A stretch of DNA of 64,000 bases from Sphingomonadaceae bacterium (lineage in GTDB: Bacteria; Pseudomonadota; Alphaproteobacteria; Sphingomonadales; Sphingomonadaceae), in assembly GCA_019239915.1 (NCBI GenBank), contig JAFAZF010000001.1, positions 1 through 64,000 of the forward strand, written 5' to 3'. Shown here piece by piece: positions 62,894 through 64,000 of this stretch (the stretch's first letter is position 1; the number at the start of each line of letters is the position of its first letter). The notes under the pieces were generated by a model. The model ran no database searches. It worked only from the letters and a program-made list of their open reading frames with translations, and had not been told where the DNA came from. The position numbers were made by a program, and so were the translations under genes.

Positions 62894-64000
62894 GGCCCTC
62901 TCAGATCGTCGAGCATCAGCCCTGCCGTCGCCTTGGCCGATCCGACGACGCCGGGGATGCCCGCGCCGGGATGCGTGCCCGCGCCGGTGAAATAGAGATT
63001 GGGTATGACATCATCGCGATTGTGGACACGAAACCAGGCCGATTGCGTGAGCAGCGGCTCGAGACTGAAGGCGGAGCCTAGATGCGCATTCAGATCGCGC
63101 GCGAAATCGGGCGGCGCATAATAGAAACTCGTCACCAGCCGCTCGCGCAGGCCAGGAAGCAACCGCGCGTCGAGCGCCTCCATGATCCGCCGCGCATAGA
63201 TCGGGCCGACCTCGTCCCAATCGATCGGCAGCTTGCCGAGATGCGGCACCGGCGCCAGCGCGTAGAAGGTCGAATGCCCTTCCGGCGCGAGGCTCGGATC
63301 GGTGACGGTCGGGTGGTGGATGTAGAGCGAGAAATCGTCGGCGAGCACGCCGTGCTCGTAAATGTCCGTCAGGAGCTCGCGATAGCGCGGGCCGAACAGG
63401 ATCGTGTGGTGCGGCACGCCCGAAAAGCTGCCGCGCACGCCGAAGTGGACCACGAACAACGACGGCGAGAAGCGCTTCCGTTCGAGCGATCGCGCCACCC
63501 GCCCCGCACGCGCATTCCCGTCGAGCAGATCGCGATAGCTGTGCACGACGTCCGCGTTGCTCGCCACCGCATCGAAGCTGTCGTGCCAGCCGCTCCGCGT
63601 GGTGACGCCGGTGGCGCGATCGCCGAGCGTATCGATATGCGCGACCGCATCGCCCAACCTGAGCGTGCCGCCGAGCCGCTCGAACTGCGTCACCATCGCG
63701 CGGATGAGCGCATGCGTGCCGCCCTTGGCGAACCAGACGCCGCCGCTCTTCTCGAGCTTGTGGATCAGTGCATAGATCGCGCTCGTCGTGAACGGGTTGC
63801 CGCCGACGAGCAGCGTGTGGAAGCTCAAGGCCTCGCGCAGATGCTCGTTCTGGATGTGCGAGGCGACGACGCCGTAGACGGAGCGCCATGCCTGATAGCG
63901 CGCGAGCGCCGGCGCGGCCTTCACCATCGCACCGAAATCGAGGAATGGCACCGCGCCCAGCCGCTCATAGCCTTCGCGATAGACGCCTTCGGAATAGCGC
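62890..64000 (-). CDS. crtI: Phytoene desaturase CrtI, N-terminus missing at window edge
   Basis: The frame stays open to the right end of the window, so only the C-terminal about 369 residues are seen. Recognisable are FTTSAIYALIHKLEKSGGVW, GGTLRLGDAVAHIDTLGDRA, VHSYRDLLDG and the C-terminal GAGTHPGAGIPGVVGSAKAT typical of CrtI-type amine oxidases. The enzyme desaturates phytoene to lycopene using FAD. The FAD-binding N-terminus lies beyond 64000. Its stop overlaps the LOG gene start. Confidence 0.94.
   Translation of the reverse strand, partial: RYSEGVYREGYERLGAVPFLDFGAMVKAAPALARYQAWRSVYGVVASHIQNEHLREALSFHTLLVGGNPFTTSAIYALIHKLEKSGGVWFAKGGTHALIRAMVTQFERLGGTLRLGDAVAHIDTLGDRATGVTTRSGWHDSFDAVASNADVVHSYRDLLDGNARAGRVARSLERKRFSPSLFVVHFGVRGSFSGVPHHTILFGPRYRELLTDIYEHGVLADDFSLYIHHPTVTDPSLAPEGHSTFYALAPVPHLGKLPIDWDEVGPIYARRIMEALDARLLPGLRERLVTSFYYAPPDFARDLNAHLGSAFSLEPLLTQSAWFRVHNRDDVIPNLYFTGAGTHPGAGIPGVVGSAKATAGLMLDDLRGP

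Overview
This is a 64-kb piece of a GC-rich alphaproteobacterial chromosome, most likely a sphingomonad (Sphingomonas or a close relative). The evidence is carotenoid genes (crtI, crtB, crtZ), the SciP inhibitor of CtrA, the run helicase - S4 protein - ferredoxin FdxA - CarD, many small sphingomonad-type hypothetical proteins, and intergenic palindromes of the type common in that group. I see no rRNA, tRNA or CRISPR array.

Layout. Positions 1-3660 have visibly lower GC and hold a TadG-like von Willebrand protein and a P4-type tyrosine integrase; they look like the right edge of a genomic island that continues to the left. From 3696 to about 18000 are core genes: two flavoproteins, a DUF2231 membrane protein with a sorbosone-dehydrogenase-like lipoprotein, a frameshifted DUF488 gene, an FMN-binding glutamate-synthase-like protein, a Crp/Fnr regulator, murA, a glutathione transferase, mnmA, sciP, two GlsB/YeaQ-type membrane proteins and a SIMPL-domain protein. 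From 18072 to 25072 are an RND efflux pair, a DUF445 protein and an AI-2E-type permease. From 25239 to 32357 are dps, a GDT1-type cation transporter, rpmG, the ergothioneine operon egtB-egtD, a HIG1-type protein with a cobalamin adenosyltransferase, gluQ and an HNH protein.

From 32330 to 39939 are a frameshifted glycosyltransferase, ppc, a low-GC HEPN cassette, and an EF-hand/response-regulator/histidine-kinase operon divergent from a PilZ gene. From 40139 to 45539 are a tightly coupled GH130-GH13-GT4 operon, a head-GIN adhesin-like protein and an intact paralogue of the frameshifted glycosyltransferase. From 45606 to 53269 are carD, fdxA, an S4 protein, a SUV3-like helicase, an M23 peptidase and a HerA-type ATPase. 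From 53459 to 64000 are an NfrB-like glycosyltransferase with a probable outer-membrane partner, a YefM/YoeB toxin-antitoxin pair, etfBA, sucC, and the carotenoid cluster, with crtI running off the right end.

The least ordinary signals are short palindromic repeats spread through the window, three of which lie inside or at the end of protein-coding genes (gluQ twice, the GH13 gene once) without breaking the frame; two single-base frameshifts; an S4 protein whose family N-terminus can only be reached from a CTG codon; the GH130-GH13-GT4 operon; and the HEPN cassette. All functions are inferred from reading the sequence; no database search was possible.
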